From a bacterium (lineage in GTDB: Bacteria > Bacillota > Clostridia > Lachnospirales > Lachnospiraceae): 49,102 nt of DNA. The translations under genes and the position numbers were made by a program. Shown in pieces: positions 7,967-16,905 of the stretch (within the stretch, counting starts at the first letter, position 1; each line of letters opens with the position of its first letter). The notes beneath the pieces were generated by a model. It was not told the origin of the DNA. It saw only the letters and a program-made list of their open reading frames with translations, and made no database searches. The stretch is taken from positions 1 through 49,102 of the forward strand of contig SFRL01000034.1 of assembly GCA_004562765.1 (NCBI GenBank), given 5' to 3'.

Positions 7967-8944
7967 ATGAAAAAGAAATTACTGGCAACAATGATGGTAG
8001 CTGTATTAGCTATCGGAACAATGACAGGATGCGGTTCAACCGCAGCAACCGATACTTCAGCAACGACTGAAGAGAGTACGAAAGATGAAGCACCCGCAGA
8101 GGAGCCTGCTGAGGAAGCTACAGAAGAGCCCGCAGAAGAGGCACCCGCAGAGGACGCAGGAAGCAGTCTGGCAGGAAATGAGATCACTGTTGTATCCCGT
8201 GAGGATGGTTCCGGAACGAGAGGCGCGTTTATCGAGCTGACCGGTGTCGAGCAGAAGGATGAGAATGGCGAGAAGACTGATCTTACTACTGTAGAGGCGA
8301 TCATCACAAACAGCACTGAGGTCATGATGACAACCGTAGCAGGTGATGAAAATGCCATCGGATATGCATCTATGGGATCTATGAACGATACAGTAAAGGC
8401 TGTTCAGGTCAATGGTGTGGATCCGACTGCAGAAAACGTAAAGAATGGTACTTATGAGTTGGCAAGACCTTTCAACATTGCAACTTTAGGTGATGTATCT
8501 GATGTGGCACAGGATTTCATTAACTTTATCATGAGCGCAGAAGGTCAGACAGTCATCGAGGGCAAGGGTTACATTAAGATCGATGAGAACGCAGCACCTT
8601 TTGAGAGCAACGGTGCAACCGGTAAGGTCGTAGTAGCAGGTTCATCTTCTGTAACCCCTGTTATGGAGAAACTGCAGGAGGCTTATCTGGCAATCAACAG
8701 CGGCGCTGAGATTGAAATTCAGGAGAGCGATTCTACCACCGGTATGACACAGACCATCGACGGTACCTGCGATATCGGAATGGCAAGCCGTGACTTGAAA
8801 GACAGCGAGGTCGAGGCAGGACTTGTTTCCACATCCATCGCATTGGATGGTATTGCAGTGATCGTGAATAACGCAAATGATATCAGTGATCTTTCCACCG
8901 ATGAGATCGCAGCAATCTTCAAGGGAGAACGCTTAGAATGGTAG
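7967..8944 (+). CDS. pstS: Phosphate-binding lipoprotein PstS, circularly permuted
   Basis: 325 residues from ATG7967, with GGAGG 8 nt upstream; the upstream in-frame ATG is in the promoter. A signal peptide ends at a lipobox (TMTGC, Cys22), then an acidic Pro/Glu/Ala linker (about 40-66). The solute-binding halves are in reverse order to classical PstS: the segment with VVSREDGSGTRGAF and the later NAIGY and RPFNIAT comes first (73-205). The normally N-terminal segment follows (GKVVVAGSSSVTPV at 219, then DSTTGMT, GMASRDLK, LDGIAVIV, ending IFKGERLEW). All phosphate-contact motifs (GSGTR, GSSSV, DSTTG, SRDLK, DGIAV) are present, so it should capture phosphate for PstCAB. Its last codons overlap pstC. 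Confidence 0.9.
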   Translation: MKKKLLATMMVAVLAIGTMTGCGSTAATDTSATTEESTKDEAPAEEPAEEATEEPAEEAPAEDAGSSLAGNEITVVSREDGSGTRGAFIELTGVEQKDENGEKTDLTTVEAIITNSTEVMMTTVAGDENAIGYASMGSMNDTVKAVQVNGVDPTAENVKNGTYELARPFNIATLGDVSDVAQDFINFIMSAEGQTVIEGKGYIKIDENAAPFESNGATGKVVVAGSSSVTPVMEKLQEAYLAINSGAEIEIQESDSTTGMTQTIDGTCDIGMASRDLKDSEVEAGLVSTSIALDGIAVIVNNANDISDLSTDEIAAIFKGERLEW

Positions 8945-9810
8945 GATCAGGAGTCCTGAAAGAAAAAGTAATGAAAGCAGTATTTTTTACCACCGCATGT
9001 ATCAGCATACTTGCGGTGGGACTGATCTGCTTTTTTCTTTTTGCAAACGGTGCGCCGGCAATCAAAGAAATCGGTGTGTTCCAGTTTTTGTTTGGAAAGG
9101 TCTGGAGGCCGGGCAACGGAGATTTTGGCATTTTGCCGATGATCGTCGGCAGTCTCTATGTGACAGCGGGCGCGATCATTATCGGTGTGCCCATTGGTAT
9201 CCTGACGGCAGTGTTTCTTGCACGTTTCTGTCCGGCAAAGATCTATCCGGTGATGAAAGCGGGCGTAGAACTGATGGCTGGAATTCCGTCTGTTGTTTAC
9301 GGCTTTTTCGGCCTGGTCGTACTGGTTCCCTTTGTACGTAATTCAATCGGAGGTAAAGGTTACAGTATCCTGACAGCAAGTATTCTGCTGGGTATCATGA
9401 TCCTTCCAACGATCGTGAATGTGTCCGAATCGGCGATCCGCGCGGTGCCGAGAAACTATTATGAAGGTTCGCTGGCGCTGGGTGCGACACATGAGCGGAG
9501 TGTTTTCCGGATGGTTGTTCCGGCAGCAAAATCCGGTATTTTTGCAGGAGTGATCCTTGGTATCGGACGTGCGATCGGAGAGACGATGGCGGTCATCATG
9601 GTAGCAGGAAATCAGCCGGTGCTGCGTGCGCCCAACGAGTTGTTAAAGGGTGTCTGCACGTTGACGGCAAATATTGTTATCGAGATGGGTTATGCGCAGG
9701 ATCTGCACAGACAGGCACTGATCGCGACCGGTGTTGTATTGTTTGTGTTTATTCTGATCATCAATATCAGCTTCAGTCTGATCAAACGAAAGGCGGTGCG
9801 TGAGTCATGA
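8938..9810 (+). CDS. pstC: Phosphate ABC transporter permease PstC
   Basis: 290 residues with about six membrane spans. The binding-protein-dependent permease loop is clear: PRNYYEGSLALGATHERSVFRMVVPAAKSGI, here cited in parts as YYEGSLALGA and VVPAAKSGI, followed by IGRAIGETMAV, the PstC hallmark. It forms the membrane channel with PstA and is energised by PstB. ATG8938 overlaps the pstS stop by 7 nt and has AGGGAG upstream. Translational coupling to pstS is likely. Confidence 0.93.
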   Translation: MVGSGVLKEKVMKAVFFTTACISILAVGLICFFLFANGAPAIKEIGVFQFLFGKVWRPGNGDFGILPMIVGSLYVTAGAIIIGVPIGILTAVFLARFCPAKIYPVMKAGVELMAGIPSVVYGFFGLVVLVPFVRNSIGGKGYSILTASILLGIMILPTIVNVSESAIRAVPRNYYEGSLALGATHERSVFRMVVPAAKSGIFAGVILGIGRAIGETMAVIMVAGNQPVLRAPNELLKGVCTLTANIVIEMGYAQDLHRQALIATGVVLFVFILIINISFSLIKRKAVRES

Positions 9811-10667
9811 CGAAAGTACAGACCGATGAATCGATCATAAAGAAAAATCAGATCAAGGCAGGGGCTCTGAAAGCAGTCACCATCCTCGCAGCAGCGCTTA
9901 CAGTGCTTGTACTGGGATTCCTGATCGTTTATATACTGGTCAAAGGTGTGCCGCATCTGACACCGAAGCTGTTTGCCTGGGAGTATGACTCAGAAAATGT
10001 GTCCATGCTTCCGTCGATCATCAACACGCTGGAGATCACGCTTTTGACGCTTCTGGTGGCGATTCCCTTCGGTATTGGCTCCGCGATCTATCTGGTAGAA
10101 TATGCCAGCTCGAAGAATCGTTTTGTGCCCATTATCCGAATGACGGCAGAGACGCTGACCGGTATTCCTTCCATTGTATACGGTTTGTTCGGTATGTTGT
10201 TTTTCAACAGTTTTTTCGGAATATCCATGCTGTCCGGTGCATTGACCCTTGCGATCATGGTACTTCCGGTCATCATGCGAACCACAGAGGAAGCATTGCT
10301 TGCAGTGCCGAAAAATTACCGTGAGGGAAGCTTCGGACTGGGTGCCGGAAAGCTGCGCACGATCTTTAAGATTGTTTTACCTGCCGCGATGCCCGGTATC
10401 TTTTCCGGAATCGTGCTTTCTATCGGACGTATTGTAGGTGAGACGGCAGCGCTGATCTACACTGCAGGTACAGTGACGAAAGCAGCATCTTCAGTGTTCA
10501 ATTCCGGAAGAACCTTATCGGTTCACATGTATCTGCTGTCCAAGGAAGGATTGAACACAGATCAGGCGTATGCCACAGCTGTCGTACTGCTCGTGCTTGT
10601 CATCATCATCAATTTTATTTCGGGCAGGATCGCATCCGGTGTGCAGAAGCAGCACGGGGAAGCGTAG
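9807..10667 (+). CDS. pstA: Phosphate ABC transporter permease PstA
   Basis: 286 residues, about six membrane spans, with the EAA-type loop KNYREGSFGLGAGKLRT and the PstA signature SIGRIVGETAALIYTAGT. It starts with a 4-nt ATGA overlap with pstC, so pstS-pstC-pstA form one transcription unit. Unusually the operon ends here with a terminator: the ATPase gene pstB and phoU are 7.2 kb away behind their own promoter. Confidence 0.93.
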   Translation: MTKVQTDESIIKKNQIKAGALKAVTILAAALTVLVLGFLIVYILVKGVPHLTPKLFAWEYDSENVSMLPSIINTLEITLLTLLVAIPFGIGSAIYLVEYASSKNRFVPIIRMTAETLTGIPSIVYGLFGMLFFNSFFGISMLSGALTLAIMVLPVIMRTTEEALLAVPKNYREGSFGLGAGKLRTIFKIVLPAAMPGIFSGIVLSIGRIVGETAALIYTAGTVTKAASSVFNSGRTLSVHMYLLSKEGLNTDQAYATAVVLLVLVIIINFISGRIASGVQKQHGEA

Positions 10668-10677
10668 ACAATACACC

Positions 10678-10704
10678 AAAAAAGAGCCATACAGGCTCTT
10701 TTTC
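10678..10704. terminator. Bidirectional terminator between pstA and the convergent regulator
   Basis: AAAAAGAGCC (10679-10688), loop ATACA, GGCTCTTTTT (10694-10703): a perfect 10-bp hairpin with A and T tracts on both sides, placed between two convergent genes. Confidence 0.9.
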
Positions 10705-10705
10705 G

Positions 10706-12439
10706 TTATTCTGTAATTGGTGCGACAAAATTTTCAAGTGCCTGCACCATCTTCGGATGGCGGATGACAAAGTGGATGACCGGTGCGCGTGACTTGGATA
10801 TCCGCACGAGTTTTCCTTCTATGATGTGGATCTGGATATTGCGGAAGGTCTGTTTGGCCTCCGTATAAACCTTATAATGAGGATGAGCCTCTGCATAATC
10901 TTTGGTTAATTGGATATGAGCCAGATACTCTTTGTAAGTGTAGGGGATATCTGCTTCATAAAAGGCATCTGCCAAAGCCAGATGAAGCGGATGTGCATCA
11001 AATTCTTCTCTGGAAATCGTAGCGAATTCATCGCAGATAGATGTATGTTCCAACGTTTTTTCTATGAGGTTTCGCTGGCTACTTACATGCTGTACAAGCT
11101 TGTCGCGGTCAGCAACGCTGATCTCAGTGCGACTTAGGATCTGCTGAAGCAGTTCTTCTGTCATTGTATAGACAGGAGGCACAGACAAAAGATTGTGTCG
11201 GCTGCCTGTTTCACATAGTTCGGATTCCTGATACGCGCCAAAAGCTTTCACGGAATCTGAACGGAAAATCTCCATAAGCGGCTGTGCCTTTGCAAGAAGG
11301 TCGGCGGCTTTTTGTTTGTAATAGGAGACTTCCTCACGGTTGTTGGTCAGGTAGTATTTTCCGTGGTCGTGGTGGCCACTGATACATTCACCGATAAGCG
11401 CCACCGTGCCGGATACATAGTTGAAATGATGATATATCTGCGTGGACACATTCGGCAAATGATAAGGTGATACCTGCCCGGTCATATAGATGGGAATCCA
11501 GCTTTCCAGTCCCAGCATCATCTCATGGAACGGGCGGTCAATGTGATGAATGATATTTAAATGGAGCCCTTTCTTTAATGACATTGCGATCCCAAACATC
11601 CACTTCCGGTTAAACTCCATATCCTGTGCCATGTCGGACATGGGCATATCACTGCACATAAAAATAGGCTCCATAGACTTGGACAATACGGTATGCTTGA
11701 AAAAGTCCAGTTCCCCTTTGCGCATTTCCTCGATTCCGTAGTAGGAACGCGGCGAATAGATCTGAAAAGGTACGATCGGTACTTTCAGTTCGTCAAAATG
11801 GATCTCACGGATATACTCATCCAGATTGAAGGAATCCAGATTGTTCAGGAACTGTTCCATATCACTGGCAGTGTGTGTGACAGCACCATGACAGAGCCAG
11901 TGTTGTATCTGATTTAGATAATCGGTGTCTGCCTGCAGCTGCTCCGGCGTGCAGCCGGTTAAGGATGCCACGATCTTTTTGTCTGCGGGCGAACTGTGAT
12001 GGGATACGATGTACCGACCCAGATTGCTGCAAAAAGCATTCAGATCACTGGGATGTCTCTGACCGGAGCGAACCCGGTACAGGTAGGAGACATCAAAGCT
12101 GGAGGCCGCTGCCAGAGCCTTCATGTTGATGTTCAGTGCGGAGATCAGGCTGTCAAAATTCGAGACAAAATGCTCATACGTGGTGTTTTTCTGGTTCAAC
12201 GAATCTTCTAATTCTGCACGGATTTTTTCGGCAGACATGTCTGTCATACCTTTCGATTCAAACAGAATGGCTGTTCCGGAAACAAGCTTTTCAAGCTGCT
12301 CACTGCTTGGCGCAGGTTCACGTTCGCCGGTGCGGTAGCGGCTGATCACAGCGGCTGAAAGATCGCAGGCTTCTGCCAGTTCTTTCGCTGAGCAGCCAAG
12401 CATGTCCATATACCTGTTCAGGTAGTCTTTGAATTTCAT
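10706..12439 (-). CDS. Large regulator with two N-terminal XRE-type HTH domains
   Basis: 577 residues from ATG12439. GGAGG lies 6 nt upstream on the minus strand, preferred over the longer start at 12478. Residues 1-45 are a XRE HTH (CSAKELAEACDLSAAVISRY). A second HTH-like segment lies about residues 95-135 (NMKALAAASSFDVSYLYRVR then SGQRHPS). The remaining 430 residues are mainly helical and do not match a domain I recognise; there is no membrane span. It is probably a cytoplasmic DNA-binding regulator sensing an unknown signal. A hairpin in its leader and the divergent secreted-protein genes at 12753 make those genes plausible targets, but this is inferred from position only. Confidence 0.7.
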   Translation of the reverse strand: MKFKDYLNRYMDMLGCSAKELAEACDLSAAVISRYRTGEREPAPSSEQLEKLVSGTAILFESKGMTDMSAEKIRAELEDSLNQKNTTYEHFVSNFDSLISALNINMKALAAASSFDVSYLYRVRSGQRHPSDLNAFCSNLGRYIVSHHSSPADKKIVASLTGCTPEQLQADTDYLNQIQHWLCHGAVTHTASDMEQFLNNLDSFNLDEYIREIHFDELKVPIVPFQIYSPRSYYGIEEMRKGELDFFKHTVLSKSMEPIFMCSDMPMSDMAQDMEFNRKWMFGIAMSLKKGLHLNIIHHIDRPFHEMMLGLESWIPIYMTGQVSPYHLPNVSTQIYHHFNYVSGTVALIGECISGHHDHGKYYLTNNREEVSYYKQKAADLLAKAQPLMEIFRSDSVKAFGAYQESELCETGSRHNLLSVPPVYTMTEELLQQILSRTEISVADRDKLVQHVSSQRNLIEKTLEHTSICDEFATISREEFDAHPLHLALADAFYEADIPYTYKEYLAHIQLTKDYAEAHPHYKVYTEAKQTFRNIQIHIIEGKLVRISKSRAPVIHFVIRHPKMVQALENFVAPITE

Positions 12440-12752
12440 AACGATCCTCCTCGACCTGCATATTTGCAGGTTTTTCATTTCCAGATCACGATAAATTGGC
12501 AGGTAACATTTTCAAAATCATTATATTATAAGAAGCATGAGACGAAAAGAATAATTGCCGGAAAAGTCCAATGCCATTTTTGGTAATTTCAGAGAAAAGG
12601 GACAGGTTTATGATAAAATTTTATATGATAAGTGCTTGAGCACAAACCATCATGTATGAGGAGGACGTGTCAGGGATATGAGATCCAGTACAGCTCAAGC
12701 AAGAACTTCGCGGAATCTTAGACTACGAAAAAGTAACAGGGAGGAATCACAG
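12440..12752. other. Divergent intergenic region (313 nt)
   Basis: This holds the leader of the minus-strand dual-XRE gene and the promoter region of the two secreted-protein genes. A hairpin ACCTGCA-TATT-TGCAGGT (12454-12471) lies just upstream of the minus-strand ribosome-binding site and could be an operator or translational control element. A minus-strand -10 (TATAAT, complement of 12525-12530) is visible. For the plus strand, TATGAT-like sequences near 12609-12631 are -10 candidates, and GTGCT-TG-AGCAC (12632-12643) is a small palindrome. No further gene is evident. Confidence 0.45.
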
Positions 12753-13688
12753 ATGAGCAAAAGAACAAATCTTCAAACGAAATTGATCGCACTGATGCTG
12801 ACAATGGTTATGGTGATATTGCTATTTCCAACAGGTGTAATGGCTGCTTCAAACAAAGGCCCATCCAATGGATTTTGTTTTATCAGGATTGAAAAAAGTG
12901 AGATAGACGTTGTTTCCATTTTCTTCCCACAGGCAGCGGCAGCAGGAACTACCGTAGAAAAAGTATCGGGATTTTCTTACGATAAGAAAACGAATACGCT
13001 TACCATCAAGAATGTCAAGAAACCGAAATGGGTTCTGAATGTGAATGAGATGGGAACTGATTTTAAAGTAAAAGTTGCCGGAACCAATGAATTGTACGGG
13101 ATAACTGTCTGGGGCTTCGGATATGGCGGAAGCGTAGAATTTACCGGAACCGGAAAATTAACCTTAAATAAGGATAAGACCAGAAGTGAGGCAATTACCA
13201 TGCAGGCCGAACAATCCAAGTCAGTTCTTAAGGTTGGCAAGAAAGTCACATTGAATGCTTATGCTGGAAAATCAAAAAACAGTGTTGCGATTTATGATAG
13301 TACCGTTAAGAAAGCGGCTGACTCCATGACATTCTCAAATGGAGCATCTACGAAAAAAGTGAAAACAACGAAGACTCCGGTTGTAAAGACCGGGGAGTTT
13401 GCATTTCAGACGGACTTTGGTGATGCCGGAATATTTGAGTACTCGAATACTGCAATTCTTCTTTCGAAAAAAGGAAGCGAGAAACAGTATGCTGCCTGCA
13501 GGAACAGCGAAACCGGAGGTTGGCTGATCTATGAGATCAGTGAGGACATCGGCGAAGTGACAAATCTTTCGATCGCGAAGCTTATTGGAAATTCCGATGA
13601 TTATGAAAAGGACGGATACAAGGCAACGGTTACCGGATATGTGTATACGCATACTTATAGCGGAAACCTTCTGTTAAAGGCGAAATGA
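12753..13688 (+). CDS. Secreted beta-rich protein of unknown function
   Basis: 311 residues from ATG12753, with GGGAGG 8 nt upstream; the earlier in-frame ATG12678 has none. Residues 1-30 are a signal peptide (LIALMLTMVMVILLFPTGVM then AAS). The mature part is rich in short strands, Gly, Thr and Lys, for example TNTLTIKNVK, VEFTGTGKLTLN and KVGKKVTLNAY, as in beta-helix or beta-sandwich surface proteins. No anchor, catalytic motif or known domain is evident. It is 16 nt upstream of a larger secreted protein gene and surely cotranscribed. A role at the cell surface or in the matrix is inferred. Confidence 0.65.
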   Translation: MSKRTNLQTKLIALMLTMVMVILLFPTGVMAASNKGPSNGFCFIRIEKSEIDVVSIFFPQAAAAGTTVEKVSGFSYDKKTNTLTIKNVKKPKWVLNVNEMGTDFKVKVAGTNELYGITVWGFGYGGSVEFTGTGKLTLNKDKTRSEAITMQAEQSKSVLKVGKKVTLNAYAGKSKNSVAIYDSTVKKAADSMTFSNGASTKKVKTTKTPVVKTGEFAFQTDFGDAGIFEYSNTAILLSKKGSEKQYAACRNSETGGWLIYEISEDIGEVTNLSIAKLIGNSDDYEKDGYKATVTGYVYTHTYSGNLLLKAK

Positions 13689-13704
13689 TAAGGAGGGATG
13701 GCGA

Positions 13705-16212
13705 ATGAAGAAGAAACTTTTATCGCTGCTCTTATCAGCGAGCATGGCGGTGTCGCTGACACCGACAATCGCTTTAGCCAATGAGACAGCACAGCAGACC
13801 GGCAGCTCCAATACCTATACGGTGGATCTGAAGGACTGGAAAGTTGGTGTAAACGGAGCTACGCCGGTGGATGCGCAGATCGGAACAACGGGCATCATCC
13901 TTTACCCGGGTGACAAGCTGGTGTGGACGAGTACAGCAACGAAGGAACCTTTTGTGAATGGCATGATGGATCATCACGATGATAATAATTGGCCATATAA
14001 GTATTCGCAGGGTGTTGGTTTTTCCATTATAAAGGCAGGTACCGAAAACGAGAAACCAGACGCATCGATTTGTACGATCGAGACAAAGGACTACCAGATC
14101 GTAAATGGTGGAATCAGTGATGCCGGTAAAGAAGACAGCTCGGAGAACCTCGAATATGCTACGGTAAATGTTGACGACAGTATGACCGCACATGTTCCTA
14201 TGCTTGTAAAGGGAAAAGACGGTGGAAAGCAAGGAGTATATTACACGAAGTGCAAGATACACCCGGAATGTAATTGGAATGCGTATTACTATGGTGTGGG
14301 GCACACATTCACTGTAGATCCGCTTACAGATCAGAAAGCCAATCTTCAGATCGTAATAGATGCTGACGCAATAGGTGCGAGCGATTACCCGACGAGCGTT
14401 ACGCTGGGGAAAGACCCCTTTACGATGAAACTGACGCCGCCCACCAGAGCAGGCTATACCTTCGGTGGTTGGAAGATCGTAGACGAAAATGACGACGAGC
14501 GTACCTTTAAAGCATTGTTTACAAAAAATGCGGATGGCTCGCTCTATTATCCCGGACTCAGTACCTCTATCTGGAACGATGTCAGAAATGCGATCGGTAA
14601 GACCATCTACATCAAGCCACAATGGAGATCGGCGAGTGATATAGATGTCACATTAGACGGCAATGGCGGCGTTGTCTGGGAGGGCGGCTCGTCAAGCTAT
14701 GCGTATTTATCTGTCATAGCATCGCTCCGATCCTTATATGTATTGGGCTACAGTGCTGTTCGTCCGGGATATGATTTCCAGGGCTGGTATCTGGAAGAAC
14801 ACAAAATTGAAAAGCTTGCAGACATCCCCACGGATCACTGGAATCCCGATGCAGCTTACACGCTAAAAGCAAAGTGGAAAAGGAATAGCGACACGGAATC
14901 CTTTACCCTGGATCCTTCTACAAAGAAATTGACGATCCTGAATGCTGCATTTTTTGACTTTAATAAGAATTACAACAAATGGCAGGGCAGTATAAAACAG
15001 ATTGATATAACGAAAAATATCACCAGAATCCCGGACAGTGCATTTTTGAACTATAATGCTCTGACATCAGTAGTCGTCCCTGATTCGGTTACGTCGATTG
15101 GTTACTATGCATTTAGCAATTGTGATGCTTTAAAATCTGTGTATGTTCCTTCCAGCGTAACAAAGATCGGTAATGATGCATTTGGTTATCATGCAGTAGA
15201 TGTGTACTGTGAGAAAGGAAGTTATGCTGAACAGTATGTCAAGGAGCAATGCACAAAAAATAACCGACCGTACAATCTGAAATATCTTACGACGGATGAC
15301 ACAAAGACGGAGACAAAGCCTTCGACTGAGACGAAAGAGGATGGTACCAAGGACGAAACAAAAGCGGATGGCACCAAGGACGAGACAAAAGCGGATGGCA
15401 GCAAGGATGAGACAAAAACAGATGGCACCAGGACGGAGACGAACGCCAAGGGCAACGAGGTCAATGTAACCATAACGACAGAAAAGGATGCCAGCGGTAA
15501 AGTGACCGGTATCACACAGACCTCGGAAATCGATCAGATTTCGGGAAGCGCATCAGCGACTGTCACGGTTGAAAAAACGGCAGATGGCAAAATTACAAGT
15601 GCAGAGGCGGAAGTAGAGAAAAAAGGCGCCAGTAGCAAGCAGGGTGTGAGCGCGACCTTATCCGGATCAGTTGTGTCCCAGATCACAGAGGCAGCAGGTA
15701 CGAAATCAGTTGAGATCTCTATGACCGTAACTGCCGGAAAAAAAGAGTACACCGTGAAAGCAGATGCACAGGATCTGGAAGCCGGAAATAAGTTGAAGGT
15801 CATGGCTATCGATGAGAAGACCGGCAGCTATGTTCTGGTAAATGCCAAGACTTATACGGTCAGCAAGAGTGGAAGTGTGAAGGTGGTACTTCCCGAGGGA
15901 GCGACCTATCAGATGATGGATACGAAGGAAGCGGCAGCCGTTGAGAAGCAGATCATGAACTCTGTCAAGGCGAAAAAGACAGCGGTTACCGTGGAAAGAG
16001 GAAAGAAGACAGCGATTCAGCTGAATAGTAAGCTTGATATGGATAACGTTGAAAAGATCACTTATTCTACCAGTAAAAAGTCTGTGGCTACGGTAAACAA
16101 GAACGGTACGGTTACTACGAAGAAGTCAGGAAAGGTAACGATTCAGGCAAAGGTTCTCTTGAAAAACGGAAAGACGAAGACCGTGAAAATGACTGTGACT
16201 GTAAAGCCATAA
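13705..16212 (+). CDS. Secreted multidomain surface protein (InlB B-repeat, BspA-like LRR, Big2)
   Basis: 835 residues, AAGGAGGG upstream. A signal peptide covers 1-26 (LLSLLLSASMAVSLTPTIAL). Residues 30-200 are an unassigned domain. InlB/Listeria-Bacteroides type repeats follow at about 215-305 (TRAGYTFGGWKI) and 312-393 (PGYDFQGWYLEE). BspA-type leucine-rich repeats lie at about 425-510 (SVVVPDSVTSIGYYAFSNC, YVPSSVTKIGNDAF). A charged 9-residue tandem repeat covers about 545-580, a Thr/Ser-rich region extends to 740, and a Big2 immunoglobulin-like domain ends the protein (TYSTSKKSVATVNKNGTV). There is no LPXTG or other anchor. Such proteins mediate adhesion or interactions with host or neighbouring cells; the ligand is unknown. 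Confidence 0.8.
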   Translation: MKKKLLSLLLSASMAVSLTPTIALANETAQQTGSSNTYTVDLKDWKVGVNGATPVDAQIGTTGIILYPGDKLVWTSTATKEPFVNGMMDHHDDNNWPYKYSQGVGFSIIKAGTENEKPDASICTIETKDYQIVNGGISDAGKEDSSENLEYATVNVDDSMTAHVPMLVKGKDGGKQGVYYTKCKIHPECNWNAYYYGVGHTFTVDPLTDQKANLQIVIDADAIGASDYPTSVTLGKDPFTMKLTPPTRAGYTFGGWKIVDENDDERTFKALFTKNADGSLYYPGLSTSIWNDVRNAIGKTIYIKPQWRSASDIDVTLDGNGGVVWEGGSSSYAYLSVIASLRSLYVLGYSAVRPGYDFQGWYLEEHKIEKLADIPTDHWNPDAAYTLKAKWKRNSDTESFTLDPSTKKLTILNAAFFDFNKNYNKWQGSIKQIDITKNITRIPDSAFLNYNALTSVVVPDSVTSIGYYAFSNCDALKSVYVPSSVTKIGNDAFGYHAVDVYCEKGSYAEQYVKEQCTKNNRPYNLKYLTTDDTKTETKPSTETKEDGTKDETKADGTKDETKADGSKDETKTDGTRTETNAKGNEVNVTITTEKDASGKVTGITQTSEIDQISGSASATVTVEKTADGKITSAEAEVEKKGASSKQGVSATLSGSVVSQITEAAGTKSVEISMTVTAGKKEYTVKADAQDLEAGNKLKVMAIDEKTGSYVLVNAKTYTVSKSGSVKVVLPEGATYQMMDTKEAAAVEKQIMNSVKAKKTAVTVERGKKTAIQLNSKLDMDNVEKITYSTSKKSVATVNKNGTVTTKKSGKVTIQAKVLLKNGKTKTVKMTVTVKP
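15337..15444 (+). repeat. Four tandem 27-bp units inside the secreted protein gene
   Basis: Units at 15337, 15364, 15391 and 15418 encode variants of DGTKDETKA. The middle two differ at only a few bases. They form a flexible charged linker, and such repeats can expand or contract by slippage without breaking the frame. Confidence 0.85.
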
Positions 16213-16229
16213 CAACATGTGATACCAGC

Positions 16230-16263
16230 AAAAAACGTGGACTGCGCATGCGGTCCACGTTTG
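16230..16263. terminator. Terminator between convergent genes
   Basis: AACGTGGAC (16234-16242) pairs with GTCCACGTT (16253-16261). Six A residues on the left give a T tract for the minus-strand gene; the right side gives a weaker TTTG for the plus strand. Confidence 0.8.
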
Positions 16264-16270
16264 CTTTCCT

Positions 16271-16759
16271 CTAATTTTGCAGTCCTTCCGGTACTGCGCG
16301 GTGCTTCGCCGCGTATTCTGTGACCCGGATCTTTATGACGCTGACGATAGAGACCATTTTTTCATCGAAGGTAAAGTCCTTTCCGGTCTGTACCTTCATC
16401 AGGTTGGAAAGTGCGTCTCCTTTTTCTGTCGGGTCTTCAAGAATCTCAGCGGTTCCCATTCCGAAAACGGTAGAGTAGGCAAGACCATACTGGCAGGCGA
16501 TCTTTCCCTCAAAGGGTTCAAGATCGCATTCCATCTCGAAGCTGACCGTGGGATTTGCACGGATCACATCCAGCTTGTGTCCCTCTGTGGCACTGTGCAC
16601 ATATAAGGTAAGGCGACCGTCTTCCATCGAATACCCATAGTTCATAGGAAGCAGATACGGCTTTCCCCCGTCAATGAATGCCAGATGTACGATTTTGCAT
16701 TTGTCTAAGATTTCAGTGATACGGTTCATATCTGTGATTTCATGTTCTCTTCTTGTCAT
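16271..16759 (-). CDS. Pyridoxamine 5'-phosphate oxidase-related flavin-binding protein (NimA-like)
   Basis: 162 residues with the split-barrel flavin-binding fold of the NimA/PPOX group. The first helix and strand (MTRREHEITDMNRITEIL, then VHLAFIDGGKPYLLPMNYGY), LTLYVHSATEGHKLDVIRAN and CDLEPFEGKIACQYGLAYST match these small proteins. They bind FMN or a related cofactor and reduce small substrates; nitroimidazole reduction is known for true NimA but not shown here. GAGGAGG precedes the start on the minus strand. It is a single-gene unit ending at the shared terminator. Confidence 0.8.
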   Translation of the reverse strand: MTRREHEITDMNRITEILDKCKIVHLAFIDGGKPYLLPMNYGYSMEDGRLTLYVHSATEGHKLDVIRANPTVSFEMECDLEPFEGKIACQYGLAYSTVFGMGTAEILEDPTEKGDALSNLMKVQTGKDFTFDEKMVSIVSVIKIRVTEYAAKHRAVPEGLQN

Positions 16760-16832
16760 ATGTAAAACCTCCTCAAAGGGATATTTTTGAATATTTTATC
16801 ACAACATGATTTAAAATTAAATGAAAAACTGC

Positions 16833-16859
16833 TATACTGTTAAAAGTGATTCATATAAT
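16833..16859 (+). promoter_or_regulatory. Candidate -10 elements of the patatin gene
   Basis: TATACT (16833-16838) and TATAAT (16854-16859) lie upstream of the start at 16906. No convincing -35 accompanies either. Confidence 0.3.
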
Positions 16860-16905
16860 ACATTTTGAAAGGCAGCTGAGTGAAAAAGCTGTTGTGGGTA
16901 ATGAT

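Noticed and set aside
13774..14622. 282-codon minus-strand open frame
   Set aside because: Antisense to the secreted multidomain protein, with no recognisable motif.
15337..15444. CRISPR array
   Set aside because: The 27-bp units are contiguous, in frame and encode a repeated peptide, with no spacers.
16746..16760. TTTTACAT on the minus strand before the PPOX gene, as a Pho box
   Set aside because: A single copy between ribosome-binding site and start codon, without the 11-nt phasing.
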